DNA of 64,000 nucleotides from Kordia sp. GTDB lineage: Bacteria > Bacteroidota > Bacteroidia > Flavobacteriales > Flavobacteriaceae. Both the position numbers and the translations under genes were made by a program. The notes beneath the pieces were generated by a model. The model had not been told where the DNA came from. It did not search any database and saw only the letters and a list, made by a program, of their open reading frames with translations. This document shows positions 8,949 to 18,014 of this stretch, one piece after another; positions within the stretch are counted from its first letter, which is position 1; every line of letters starts with the position of its first letter. The stretch lies in NCBI RefSeq assembly GCF_022447245.1, contig NZ_JAKVBC010000026.1, positions 16,067-80,066 on the forward strand, written 5' to 3'.

Positions 8949-10751
8949 ATGAATAAAACGCCGAAACTCATACCAAAAACGCCTTTTGAATCCTTACAAT
9001 TTCAATTGACATGGCGTAATTATCAGGAAAAGTTTTTAGCGTTTTTTGATTTGCATTTAAATGACAATCATTTACATGTGGTTGCGCCACCAGGTTCTGG
9101 AAAAACAATTTTAGGTTTGGAAATGCTGCGCCGAGTGCAAAAGAAAACCATTGTATTTGCACCAACCCTAACCATTCGGAATCAGTGGAAAGATAGATTG
9201 CAATCTTTTTTTACGAAAGATGCTTCTTTTACAGCATTTTCATTTGATTTAAAACAACCTGCATTACTCACCTTTACAACCTATCAATCGCTTCATTCGT
9301 TTTACAAATCGTTTGAGACCAAAGAAGCCTTTTTACAGCATTTTGAAAATTTCGGAATTGAAGCCATTGTGTTAGATGAAGCACATCATTTAAAAAATGA
9401 ATGGTGGAAGTGTTTGTTTGCTTTGAAAGATGATCGAAAGTTAACAACCATTGCTTTAACAGCTACGCCACCAATTGATAGTACAGATCAAGAATTATCT
9501 CGTTATTTTGAATTGTGTGGTCCAATTGATGAAGAAATTGCCGTGCCAGATTTGGTAAAAGAAGGCGATTTGTGTGCGCATCAAGATTATATTCACTTTT
9601 CTTCACCAACAGAAGAACAGACAGCATCTATTGTGGAATATCGCGAGAAAGTAGCAGATTTTGTAGATAATTTGGAAGAAGATAAACAGTTTCTTTTTTT
9701 GTTAGAAACCCATCGTTTTTTAACAGACACAGATGATCATTTAGAGGAAATTTATAAAGAACCAACTTACCTTTCGAGTATTTTAATCTTTTTGGAAGCA
9801 GTTGACGAAGCTGTTAATCCGTATTTGTTTGAAGTCTTAGGTTTTGATGTTGATAAAGATGTGAGTTTGCCTAAACTGAATTATGATTGGATTGAAGTTT
9901 TACTGCAAAATATACTATTTGCCGATCGTGAACAACTGGTTCAGCATGAAGAATTATTGCAGAAATTAGAAAATCGTTTGCGTCGCAACGGAATGCTTCA
10001 AAAGAAGCGTGTGCGTTTTTTTGGAGACGATCAATTGTATAAAACCTTGGCAAATAGTCCGAGTAAATTGCAAAGTATAGTTGATATTGTTCAGCAGGAA
10101 TATAGAAACTTAGATACAGAATTGCGCGCGGTAATTTTGACGGATTACATTCGGAAAGAATTTTTGAAATTTACAGATATTCAATCCGTAAATCAATTAG
10201 GTGTATTGCCAATTTTTCAACACTTGCGGACTTCTTTGAAGCATGTGCGATCTATCGGAGTACTTTCAGGAACGATGGTGATTATTCCAAAATCTTGCTT
10301 GTCAATTTTAAATACATTTCATCCAGATAAAAGTTATAATTATTCATCGTTAGATTACGATGATGAATTTTTAAAAATATCAATTAGTGCCAAAGTAAAG
10401 TCAGGTTTGGTTGCAGACATCACCAGACTTTTTGAACTAGGACATATCCATGTGTTGATTGGGACAAAATCGTTACTCGGCGAAGGTTGGGATTCACCAG
10501 CTATCAATAGTTTGATTTTAGCTTCGTTTGTAGGTTCGTATGTATCTTCCAATCAAATGCGCGGACGAGCCATTCGTAAGCAACAAGGAAATCCTGATAA
10601 GATCAGCAATATATGGCACTTGGCATGTATTGATCCAACTGCGGAAGATGGAGGAGACGATTTGGCAAAATTGCAGCGACGTTTTCATGCTTTTGTAGGT
10701 GTTTCATATGACGATCCAGTTTATATTACCACCGGAATTGGTCGTTTATAG
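8949..10751 (+). CDS. SF2 DEAH helicase, N-terminal part of an interrupted gene
   Basis: 600-aa superfamily 2 helicase of the type III restriction/UvrB-like group. Motif I is APPGSGKT (about residue 46), motif II is LDEAHHLKNEWW (about 140), motif III is LTATPP, and the C-terminal RecA-like domain carries GTKSLLGEGWDSP and motif VI QMRGRAIRKQQG. It therefore holds a full helicase core. The frame ends in TAG at 10749 but continues in the same frame into the next open frame without any other break (GIGRL, stop, LPMAYDND). The ancestral protein was thus about 884 aa with a membrane-spanning tail. Function is unknown; it has no obvious restriction or defence partner next to it. Confidence 0.85.
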   Translation: MNKTPKLIPKTPFESLQFQLTWRNYQEKFLAFFDLHLNDNHLHVVAPPGSGKTILGLEMLRRVQKKTIVFAPTLTIRNQWKDRLQSFFTKDASFTAFSFDLKQPALLTFTTYQSLHSFYKSFETKEAFLQHFENFGIEAIVLDEAHHLKNEWWKCLFALKDDRKLTTIALTATPPIDSTDQELSRYFELCGPIDEEIAVPDLVKEGDLCAHQDYIHFSSPTEEQTASIVEYREKVADFVDNLEEDKQFLFLLETHRFLTDTDDHLEEIYKEPTYLSSILIFLEAVDEAVNPYLFEVLGFDVDKDVSLPKLNYDWIEVLLQNILFADREQLVQHEELLQKLENRLRRNGMLQKKRVRFFGDDQLYKTLANSPSKLQSIVDIVQQEYRNLDTELRAVILTDYIRKEFLKFTDIQSVNQLGVLPIFQHLRTSLKHVRSIGVLSGTMVIIPKSCLSILNTFHPDKSYNYSSLDYDDEFLKISISAKVKSGLVADITRLFELGHIHVLIGTKSLLGEGWDSPAINSLILASFVGSYVSSNQMRGRAIRKQQGNPDKISNIWHLACIDPTAEDGGDDLAKLQRRFHAFVGVSYDDPVYITTGIGRL

Positions 10752-10757
10752 CTGCCA

Positions 10758-11603
10758 ATGGCGTATGATAATGACATTATTCATAATATAAACATACGAA
10801 CTTTTGAAAGTGCTGCAAATCGCCAAACTATCAAAAGGAGATGGGAAACTGCTATTGAAAAAGGAAATTCGTTGACTACAGAAATACAATACTTTACAGA
10901 GCAGCCAAAATTAGCATTGAGACGCAAGAAAGTTTACCAACGAGAAATGTCGAGTTACATTGCTGCTGAGGTTATTATGGTAGGTTTAGTTGCTGTATCT
11001 GAGATATACATACACAATGTTTTGGCAACGCTTTCTTCTGGATTTTTATACTCTCTATACAGTATTATTGGAATCCTGGGAATGGTTTTAGGATATCAGC
11101 TGTTTAAAAAAATCAGTATTTATTCGCAGTCGCAATTTGTCTATAAAAATATTGAGAATATTGGAAAAGCAGTACTGTATTCGCTTCATGATTTAGGATA
11201 TATTACAACGCCATTAGATGAAATTAAAATTAGGTCAGAAGAAATATTTTTAAGTGGAACTATTTGTAATATTGATGGTGCCACGCGTGTGGAAAGTGCT
11301 CTGTTTGTAAAAGCATTACAGGAAATATTGAATCCTATAGAAAACCCTCGCTATTTGCTAGAAAAATCAAGCCTGTTTAAGGAGATTACAGAATTGCAAA
11401 ATTACTTTGCAGTACCCGCAATTTTTGGAGGAAAAAAGAAAGATGTCGAGATTTTTCTCGGAAATTGGAGAACTTATGTAGGCGGCGTACGATTGCATTA
11501 TACACGCACTGTGGAAGGAAGAAAACTACTCATAAAAGCGCGTTTGTTCCATGTGACAAATGTTTTTAAAAATACCTCCAAAAAAGAAGTGATTTGGAAA
11601 TGA
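10758..11603 (+). CDS. C-terminal part of the interrupted helicase gene, two membrane segments
   Basis: 281-aa continuation of the helicase frame after the amber codon at 10749; an ATG at 10758 could restart translation two codons later. The start (AYDNDIIHNINIRTFESAAN) is followed by a Lys/Arg-rich helix, then two hydrophobic segments (about residues 70-91 and 95-117), then a soluble domain of about 160 residues with no recognised motif. Membrane segments fused to an SF2 helicase are unusual. It may be a remnant or, if the stop is suppressed or reinitiated, a working subunit. Confidence 0.6.
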   Translation: MAYDNDIIHNINIRTFESAANRQTIKRRWETAIEKGNSLTTEIQYFTEQPKLALRRKKVYQREMSSYIAAEVIMVGLVAVSEIYIHNVLATLSSGFLYSLYSIIGILGMVLGYQLFKKISIYSQSQFVYKNIENIGKAVLYSLHDLGYITTPLDEIKIRSEEIFLSGTICNIDGATRVESALFVKALQEILNPIENPRYLLEKSSLFKEITELQNYFAVPAIFGGKKKDVEIFLGNWRTYVGGVRLHYTRTVEGRKLLIKARLFHVTNVFKNTSKKEVIWK

Positions 11604-11751
11604 TTTGAAAGCAATGGTATTGTTTTTGAGGCGATTGATTATAATATAAAACCAGATTTTTAAGATATAAATAGTGAAAGCTTTCTTAATACCTTTTGAT
11701 TTGAATGAAGAAATGAGTAGCTTCAAACAATAACATTAAAAACAACCGATC

Positions 11752-12696
11752 ATGAAAAGTAAATTTCTAAAACTTAACAAAGCCTGTAGTGAACAATGGG
11801 AAAATATGACACCAAATGAAAAAGGTAGTTTTTGTGATGTATGTTCCAAAAATGTCATCGATTTTACACAGTTAAGTACACGAGAAATTTCAGAAAAGAT
11901 CAAAAACTCAAAAGGTGAAATCTGCGCACGGTTGACCCAAAAACAACTGGCAACACCTTTAATCGATTTAGAAGTTCAAAAAACATACAAATTACCGTAT
12001 TCAAATATTGCGGCAAGCGTACTATTGGCCTCTACACTAGCTGTAAGTACTACTTCGTGTACTCAAAATGAAAAAGCACCAACCGAATATGTAGAGACAG
12101 CCTCAAACCTGTCTTCAAAATCAAATATCAAACGAAACAAAACAAAACCGACGCCAACTGCATCAGATAGTTTTGTCACTTTTAAAGGAATTGTAAAAAT
12201 TAATGAAAAGGGAGTGCCAATTGAGAACGCTAAAATTACATTGGTAACAGTTCAAAAAATACTCAGTACACATAGTTTATCAGATGGCACATTTTCGTTA
12301 AAAATTCCTTCAGAATTAATTGATGACGACAATGTGATTCGAGTTTCTTACGATGAAGTTGAAACGAAAAGCGATGAAACAAACAGATTTGGATATGGAG
12401 ATAAAGACTATATTTTATCCAAAGAAGAAATGAGTTCTGAATATGCTATAAAAGCGGAACCATTAGTTTTAGTTTTGGGAGGAATTGGTCATGTCAGAAA
12501 AAAGGATCCGGTAATTATTCAAAATCAGAAAAGAGTTGATTATGAGGAATTCAGAAAAGCGCGACTTGGAAAGAAAAGCAGTTGTAATGTAGAAAACAAA
12601 GAGTTTTTATTTTTCGAATCGGAAGCAGCAGTTGCTATTTATGGAAAAGAAGCAGAAAGCGGTCTATTTATTTTGGTAGATAAGTCTAAGAAATAA
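11752..12696 (+). CDS. Membrane-anchored Cys-motif and carboxypeptidase-regulatory-like protein
   Basis: 314-aa protein of a Bacteroidota family. The N-terminus carries a putative metal-binding module: CSEQWENM, then CDVCSKNVIDFTQLS (CxxC), then GEICARLT. A hydrophobic stretch (about residues 82-102, NIAASVLLASTLAVSTTSC) may span the inner membrane. A carboxypeptidase-regulatory-like beta domain follows (about 140-195; KGIVKINEKGVPIENAKITL). The last 25 residues (AAVAIYGKEAESGLFILVDK) resemble the end of a TonB-receptor plug domain. Function is unknown. It converges with the TPR gene on the other strand, and the two 3' ends overlap by 11 bases. Confidence 0.65.
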   Translation: MKSKFLKLNKACSEQWENMTPNEKGSFCDVCSKNVIDFTQLSTREISEKIKNSKGEICARLTQKQLATPLIDLEVQKTYKLPYSNIAASVLLASTLAVSTTSCTQNEKAPTEYVETASNLSSKSNIKRNKTKPTPTASDSFVTFKGIVKINEKGVPIENAKITLVTVQKILSTHSLSDGTFSLKIPSELIDDDNVIRVSYDEVETKSDETNRFGYGDKDYILSKEEMSSEYAIKAEPLVLVLGGIGHVRKKDPVIIQNQKRVDYEEFRKARLGKKSSCNVENKEFLFFESEAAVAIYGKEAESGLFILVDKSKK

Positions 12697-13912
12697 AATT
12701 AAATACCCAAGTATACACAACCATCATTCCTAAAACAATTCCACCAACGAGTATAATATCGTTGGTAAAAAGCATGCCTAAGAAACCTACGCAAAGTATC
12801 GCAATTCCGTAGAAAAGTCCTAGCATTCTACTTTTTTTGGAGTTTCGTAAAAATGACCCAGGTAATGGGAGCAAGGCGCAAAAACTGGTAAATCCAAACA
12901 ACATATACAGAGGATTGTTGAAAACAAAAAAGGCAATAACTCCTAAAATTCCTGTAATGGTCAACCCGCCAAAAGCATATCCACTATATTTTTCATTTTC
13001 AGTCAATAAATATTTTCCATACGAATCGCCTAATAAAATAGTGTTCGACAAGGCTTCCATAATCCATCCGCCAAGGACAAAAACTAAGTAGATGATGATT
13101 AATGGAATGATTAAAAACGTTAAATCAGAGGCTTCTAATACTTTCACGCCTAAACGGTACGCAACATACAATCCAATAATAAAAATCCATTGATTTCGAG
13201 ACGATTGCTTGCTGATCCAAAAGGCATATTTTAGATACCATTTGTACAATAAATTCTTCGATTTTATAGCCGTTGCCATGCCTTCACGTGCATACTGCAT
13301 ATTTGGGTTGAGTTGCAGTGCTTGTTTGAAATGATGTAAGGCTTTTTTAGTATCGCCATTTTCCAATGAAACCCATCCAACATTAGCATGTGCATAATCA
13401 TCTTCAGCATTATCAAACAAAATATGTTCTACTGTTTGATTGGCTTCTTCCTTGCGATTGAGTTTGGTCAACAAGCGTGCGCGAATATTTAAACAAGCTA
13501 CATTTTTAGGATCTAATCGTAAACCTTCGTTGACAAAGTGCAAGGCTTCTTCAAACTTCTTTTTATCCATTAACAAGGCGCCTTTAAAACCAAAATAATC
13601 GGCTTGGTACGGATCGAGTTGTATGCTTTTTTCTACTAAATCAATGGCATCTTGAAGTTTGTCTAAACGGGAAGCGATTTGTGCTTTTAAAAAGAATAAA
13701 TTTCCTTCATTTGGTGTTTCACGGAGTAAATCGTCAATCATTTGAGATGATTTTCCGTAGTCTTCTACGTTGAAAAAACACAGTGCCAAATAATATTTAC
13801 TTGGATAGTTATAAACGTCTTCTGAAACAGCATCACTCAAATAGCTAATAGCTTCTTGAAAACGTCCTAGTTCAAATAATTGAACACCTCGTAAATGATT
13901 TTTTGACTCCAT
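12686..13912 (-). CDS. TPR protein with C-terminal multi-span membrane domain
   Basis: 408-aa protein. Residues 1-215 are about six TPR units (for example RFQEAISYLSDAV, LDKLQDAIDLVEKSIQLDP, KKFEEALHFVNEGLRLDP, GDTKKALHHFKQALQLNP). From about 240 onward there are roughly six hydrophobic segments (QWIFIIGLYVAYRLG; TFLIIPLIIIYLVFVLGG; GLTITGILGVIAFFVF; the rest to the C-terminus). Its ATG overlaps the stop of the upstream AAA+ gene by one base (TAATG), so the two are translationally coupled. I infer a membrane docking partner for the AAA+ protein. No catalytic motif was seen. Confidence 0.75.
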   Translation of the reverse strand: MESKNHLRGVQLFELGRFQEAISYLSDAVSEDVYNYPSKYYLALCFFNVEDYGKSSQMIDDLLRETPNEGNLFFLKAQIASRLDKLQDAIDLVEKSIQLDPYQADYFGFKGALLMDKKKFEEALHFVNEGLRLDPKNVACLNIRARLLTKLNRKEEANQTVEHILFDNAEDDYAHANVGWVSLENGDTKKALHHFKQALQLNPNMQYAREGMATAIKSKNLLYKWYLKYAFWISKQSSRNQWIFIIGLYVAYRLGVKVLEASDLTFLIIPLIIIYLVFVLGGWIMEALSNTILLGDSYGKYLLTENEKYSGYAFGGLTITGILGVIAFFVFNNPLYMLFGFTSFCALLPLPGSFLRNSKKSRMLGLFYGIAILCVGFLGMLFTNDIILVGGIVLGMMVVYTWVFNFIS

Positions 13913-15204
13913 TATTTCTTAATGTTTAAATAGGCCAAAATATCGTCATACAATCCGCTGTCGTTTGCGTACAAGGCGTAATTTTTAGAAGAAACAAACC
14001 ATTCTTTGGTGCTTGGTTTTATCTTTTTAATGGCTTTTAAGATATCTTTTGTACTCAATGGCTTTGGAATGCCATCTTTGAAAGAAGCTTCTAATTTTCT
14101 TTCGATGGCAACATCAATAGCAGATTGAATATCTGCTCCCGAAAATTCTTTGGCTGCTTTTGCCAATGCCATATAATCAATGGTTTCTGTTGGCTTTTCT
14201 TTGAGGTGAATATTAAAAATAGCTGCTTTGGCTTCTACATCTGGCGGTGATACAAAAATGATACGATCAAAACGTCCAGGACGACGAAAAGCAGGATCTA
14301 AATGCCATGGTGCATTTGTAGCACCTAACACTAAAATTCCATCATTATCTGCGTCAATTCCGTCCAATTCTGCCAAAAATTGATTAATTACAGTTCTTCC
14401 CGAAGTTTTATTGACATCGTTTCTATTCGCGCCAAGTGCATCAATTTCATCTATAAAAATGACACACGGTGTATTTTTTCGAGCGGTTTCAAAGATTTCG
14501 TGCAAGTTTTTCTCCGAATTCCCAATCCACATGTCCAAAATATCATTGATGCCAACACTGATAAAATTCGCATTAATTTCTCCAGCCGTAGCACGCGCAA
14601 TATGTGTTTTTCCACAACCAGGCGGACCGTATAATAGAATTCCGCCACCAATTTTTTTGCCATAGGCTTTGTACAAATCACGGTGTTCTAAAGGCTTGAT
14701 AATTTTCATGTCAATTTCCTTTTTGATGTCTTCCATACCACCAATACTTGCAAAATTGGTTGTTGGTTTTTTCAAAAAAGACAAGCCATCTTCATCGATA
14801 AAATCAGGTTCGCGTGTGGTAGTTACTTTTAGCGCATTGTCAAAATCTTCATTTACATAATTTCTGTCTAATGCCAGTAACTCTTTATATGTCTCTTGTG
14901 CGTCACTATAATTTTCTTGATTGATTTGACAGTAGCACAATAATTCTAAATATTTCTGATCGGGATTTATTTTTATGATTTCTTCCAACAACACTTCGGC
15001 AGCTGTAATTTTTTGCTGCTTGTAGAAGCAACTTGCCAATTCGTATTTGGCTTCCAAATGACTTTCGTCTAAATCAATAATTTCAATGAACTGTTGTTCG
15101 GCTTCTTCAAAACTTCCTTGTTGCACATACAGTTTTGCAATTTGGAGTTTGAGCGGAATATTATTTGGGGAAAATTGTAAGGCTTCTAATAAACTTTCTA
15201 ACAT
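13912..15204 (-). CDS. AAA+ ATPase with N-terminal TPR domain
   Basis: 430-aa ATPase. Residues 1-125 are TPR-like repeats (SFEEAEQQFIEIIDLDE; KITAAEVLLEEIIKINP). The AAA module follows with the Cdc48/katanin/FtsH signature: FASIGGMEDIK near 150, Walker A LYGPPGCGKTHIARA near 192, Walker B CVIFIDEIDALGAN near 245, and the second region of homology NAPWHLDPAFRRPGRFDRI near 298. Only one AAA module is present and there is no protease domain. It probably remodels a protein substrate chosen through the TPRs. It is the first gene of a two-gene unit with the TPR membrane protein (one-base overlap). Confidence 0.85.
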   Translation of the reverse strand: MLESLLEALQFSPNNIPLKLQIAKLYVQQGSFEEAEQQFIEIIDLDESHLEAKYELASCFYKQQKITAAEVLLEEIIKINPDQKYLELLCYCQINQENYSDAQETYKELLALDRNYVNEDFDNALKVTTTREPDFIDEDGLSFLKKPTTNFASIGGMEDIKKEIDMKIIKPLEHRDLYKAYGKKIGGGILLYGPPGCGKTHIARATAGEINANFISVGINDILDMWIGNSEKNLHEIFETARKNTPCVIFIDEIDALGANRNDVNKTSGRTVINQFLAELDGIDADNDGILVLGATNAPWHLDPAFRRPGRFDRIIFVSPPDVEAKAAIFNIHLKEKPTETIDYMALAKAAKEFSGADIQSAIDVAIERKLEASFKDGIPKPLSTKDILKAIKKIKPSTKEWFVSSKNYALYANDSGLYDDILAYLNIKK

Positions 15205-15294
15205 TCGTTAAATCTTTTCGGTAATCTTTTAAAAATTATCTAAAAATACGATAGTTTTTTAAAAAATACGATGCTATGTATGTGCTTAAAGCGC

Positions 15295-15705
15295 TTATTT
15301 TTTTACGAGATTTAAATGTTCTGTAGCAAAAAACTCTGATCTATCTATGGGTTTGAGTTTTCGTCTTTTTTTCAAATAACGTAGTTTAGAGTTAATTTTT
15401 GTCCACTCAGTATCTGATTTATTTTCTTTTATTTGCTGCACATTTAAGTGTAAAGTATCGTTCTTAATTTTCCAATCTCCTTTTATTTCTACATTGATAA
15501 TTTCATGAAATTTATACGAACGAGTTCGATGAAAAGTGCCATTTTTATATAAAACCAAACTGTCTAGACTAGTAATGTCCCATTGATTACTGTGTCGTGT
15601 TTCTTTTTTTTGTAGATATGTCTTATGGATTTCTTGAGAAATTAAACTATTGGTTAGTGGACCGAAGATGAATAAAAGTATTATTTTCTTTGAGCTTATT
15701 TTCAA
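15295..15705 (-). CDS. Exported protein of unknown function
   Basis: 136-aa protein with a signal peptide-like start (ISSKKIILLFIFGPLTNSLISQ) and a beta-rich body (KNGTFHRTRSYKF, EIKGDWKIKNDTLHL) of the kind seen in small lipocalin-like Bacteroidota proteins; no family could be named. The tail is basic (KLRYLKKRRKLK). Its ATG overlaps the end of the upstream thioesterase gene by four bases (ATGA), so the two are coupled. Confidence 0.55.
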   Translation of the reverse strand: MKISSKKIILLFIFGPLTNSLISQEIHKTYLQKKETRHSNQWDITSLDSLVLYKNGTFHRTRSYKFHEIINVEIKGDWKIKNDTLHLNVQQIKENKSDTEWTKINSKLRYLKKRRKLKPIDRSEFFATEHLNLVKK

Positions 15706-16133
15706 ATGTATCCAATTTCTTCTGTCAATGCAACTCTACTTTTGGCAAAATTCCCTGTTCCAAAAGCAATTTCTCTGCCTTTTTCATCGACCAAAGTGCT
15801 TTCTGCAACAAATAAATTTCGCGATTTGAATTTGAGTTTTCCTGTCGCTGTAATTTTTCCTTCGCTGATAGGTCGTGTAATATTGATATTAAAAGAAGTC
15901 GTTAAGACAAAAGCATCTTTTACAATAGAGTTTACGGCAAAAAATGCAGCATCATCCAATAATTTAAAATATACAGAACCATGAATGGCGCCTAGGGCAT
16001 GAAAATACTTTGGGTCAATGGTCATTGAAATGATGGCAGTTTCATCTTCAATCGTAATTTCAGTAGTTTGATAAATGTGCGTATTCATATTTGCAGACAA
16101 ATACATACGCTCTAACTTTCGATAGTGTTCCAT
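15702..16133 (-). CDS. PaaI-family hot-dog thioesterase
   Basis: 143-aa hot-dog protein. The segment HALGAIHGSVYFKLLDDAAF is the typical PaaI/YbgC active-site helix with an acidic residue pair, and the strand LTTSFNINITRPISEGKITA follows as in the family. It likely hydrolyses an acyl-CoA or related thioester; the substrate cannot be told. It is the first gene of a unit with the small exported protein. ATG at 16133 gives a slightly long N-terminus; a second Met at residue 10 is an alternative start. Confidence 0.8.
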   Translation of the reverse strand: MEHYRKLERMYLSANMNTHIYQTTEITIEDETAIISMTIDPKYFHALGAIHGSVYFKLLDDAAFFAVNSIVKDAFVLTTSFNINITRPISEGKITATGKLKFKSRNLFVAESTLVDEKGREIAFGTGNFAKSRVALTEEIGYI

Positions 16134-16161
16134 GTTTTAAAATTAATAAAATCGTGTGAGA

Positions 16162-17208
16162 TTAAAGTCCCGTATTTTTTTCAATCCAATCAAAAGGTTT
16201 TTTGATAAATTTTGGTGCATCAAAACGATATCCGATTAAGAATTCAAAAAAGTTTTCAGTTTGAAGAGAGTTTTCTTCTGATTTATCAAAATTCGAAAGA
16301 TTTTTAACATTGTATCTTGCACCTCCGTACAACGAATTTGAATTGTAGCCTAAAATTAGTGTAGCATTGTAGGTGTAATGTAATTCGTTACTATTACTAG
16401 TGCCGCTTGTATTGTCTAAGATATTGATTTCGGTATCTTTTGTAAAATTTATTCCAATCCCAGGAGCTTCTTCTACAGATAAAAACCAATTATTTTGGTA
16501 TACAAATGTGTATAAGTATGAAGGTTTGAGTGTTATGTTTACTTCTTTTGATTCTATTTCCGAAATTTCGTCCGTATGTTTTAATTCTGCACTTATATAG
16601 TTGTAATCTAAAGAAGGAATAAAGCTTCCAGCAGATTTTTTTTGCCAATGAATATATCCATTGATCGCTGGTAGTGAGAAGTTATCGTTAAATTTATAAG
16701 CTGTATTTCCTGAATATGTAGTTGTGCGCAATCCTGAAAATTGTATTTATGGATCAATTCCTTCGCGCCAATTTTCGATAAAATCACCTGTGTTATTTAT
16801 ATAAAATCCTTTGATGCGTTCATAACTTATGCGCTGCAACCATTTATTAAAGTAAAATTGAAGACCAAAATTGTTCAATTCGGTTTTTCCTTTTAGATTT
16901 TCATCATCATTTCCAGGTAAAAATTGAGGACTAAAACCAAGCGTGATACCACAAAAACGATAATCAACTGTTAGGGAAAGTCTATATTCACTATTCGGTG
17001 AAAACTCTATCGAGGATTCAGAATCTTGTATTTTGTAGGATCGTACATCACCACTGAAATTGGTACGAATGCTAATTTTTTCCTTCAACTTATCAAAGTA
17101 TTCATTTTCTGAAACAATTGTATCTTTTGTTTCAGGTACGTTAGGTGTTTGTGCTTTCATACTGAATAGCATACCTAAACACAGACATTTACAAAGAAAC
17201 CATTTCAT
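16162..17208 (-). pseudogene. DUF4421 outer-membrane barrel protein, one nonsense codon
   Basis: Two open frames in the same frame are separated only by TAA at 16747-16749 (NWREGIDP, stop, IQFSGLRTTTYSG). The first part has a signal peptide (WFLCKCLCLGMLFSMKAQ) and barrel strands (LSLTVDYRFCGITLGFSPQF); the second carries the hallmark INGYIHWQKKSAGSFIPSLD of DUF4421 proteins and more strands to the C-terminus (FFEFLIGYRFDAPKF). Together they give about 348 residues, a normal length. With one stop it is either a recent pseudogene or a sequencing error. Family function is unknown. Confidence 0.8.
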
Positions 17209-17422
17209 AATGGTGTTAAATATACTTATTCATAGGTAAAATCTTAACACATGCTATAATTATAAGGCTAAAAATATATACAGGAGTCATAAATTTTAGC
17301 AGACTTACTAGTAAATCTGAAAAACTATACATTGAGAAATAAAGCGCTCCTAATTTTTACAGTATGTATATGTAGCATATAAGTATCACCATGTATAAAA
17401 ATATCAACGCTTTTTCTACTTT

Positions 17423-18014
17423 TTATCCCATGATAGCAACCATCATTGAGATTGCAGAGCTAATGGCAATTACCAGTGTTAATATTGAAAAAATGACTGG
17501 AAATAGATTCGCATTTTGGGTAATCGTATTCCAACTGTTTTCTGTTTGAGTAGTATCAATAGTTCCCGAAATGTATTGGTATATATTGTGGAATACATCA
17601 ATTATTGTTTGAAAGCTTTCACTAAATGAGCCACTTATCGCAACAAAGCTCGTGCTAATTAAAAAAGGAATTAATAATAAAATTGGAGCGCCAAAAGTAC
17701 AGATGAAACGTACTATTGGAGGCTTAAAAAGAAGCATATAATCTTCTATCTCAAACGGCTCGCTTGTATCTAATCTTTCGTCAATCATTCCTGAAATTTT
17801 GACAAAACTGCCTGTTGGAATAACACCTAAAGAATATTCAGTATGATGACGTTTAAATTTTAAAATATACTTATTCCTAAGTGCTATTAATAAACCGAAC
17901 TTTTCAATACGTACGTTAAAAAGTCTTAGCTATAATGCAGTGAAATATGTTAAACAAAAAGATGACAACAGCAGCAGAAATTCCGAAGTAAATAGCAGCT
18001 GTGTTTAAATCCAT
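17423..18014 (-). pseudogene. M50 site-2-protease-like membrane protein, frameshifted and lacking HExxH
   Basis: The frame opens at ATG 18014, overlapping the end of hemF by 10 bases, and reads DLNTAAIYFGISAAVVIFLF as a membrane segment. A one-base shift in a T-run near 17925 moves it to the frame NVRIEKFGLLIALRNKYIL, then SLGVIPTGSFVKISGMIDE. That last motif is very close to the LPLGGYVKISGMIDE segment of RseP-type proteases. Three more hydrophobic stretches follow. At the place of the catalytic HExxH the sequence reads FNIFH, so the protein was probably not a protease even before the frameshift. It may have been a pseudoprotease. Confidence 0.6.

Noticed and set aside
8949..11603. Restriction or defence system built on the helicase
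   Set aside because: No methyltransferase, nuclease or known defence partner is next to it, so a named system cannot be supported.
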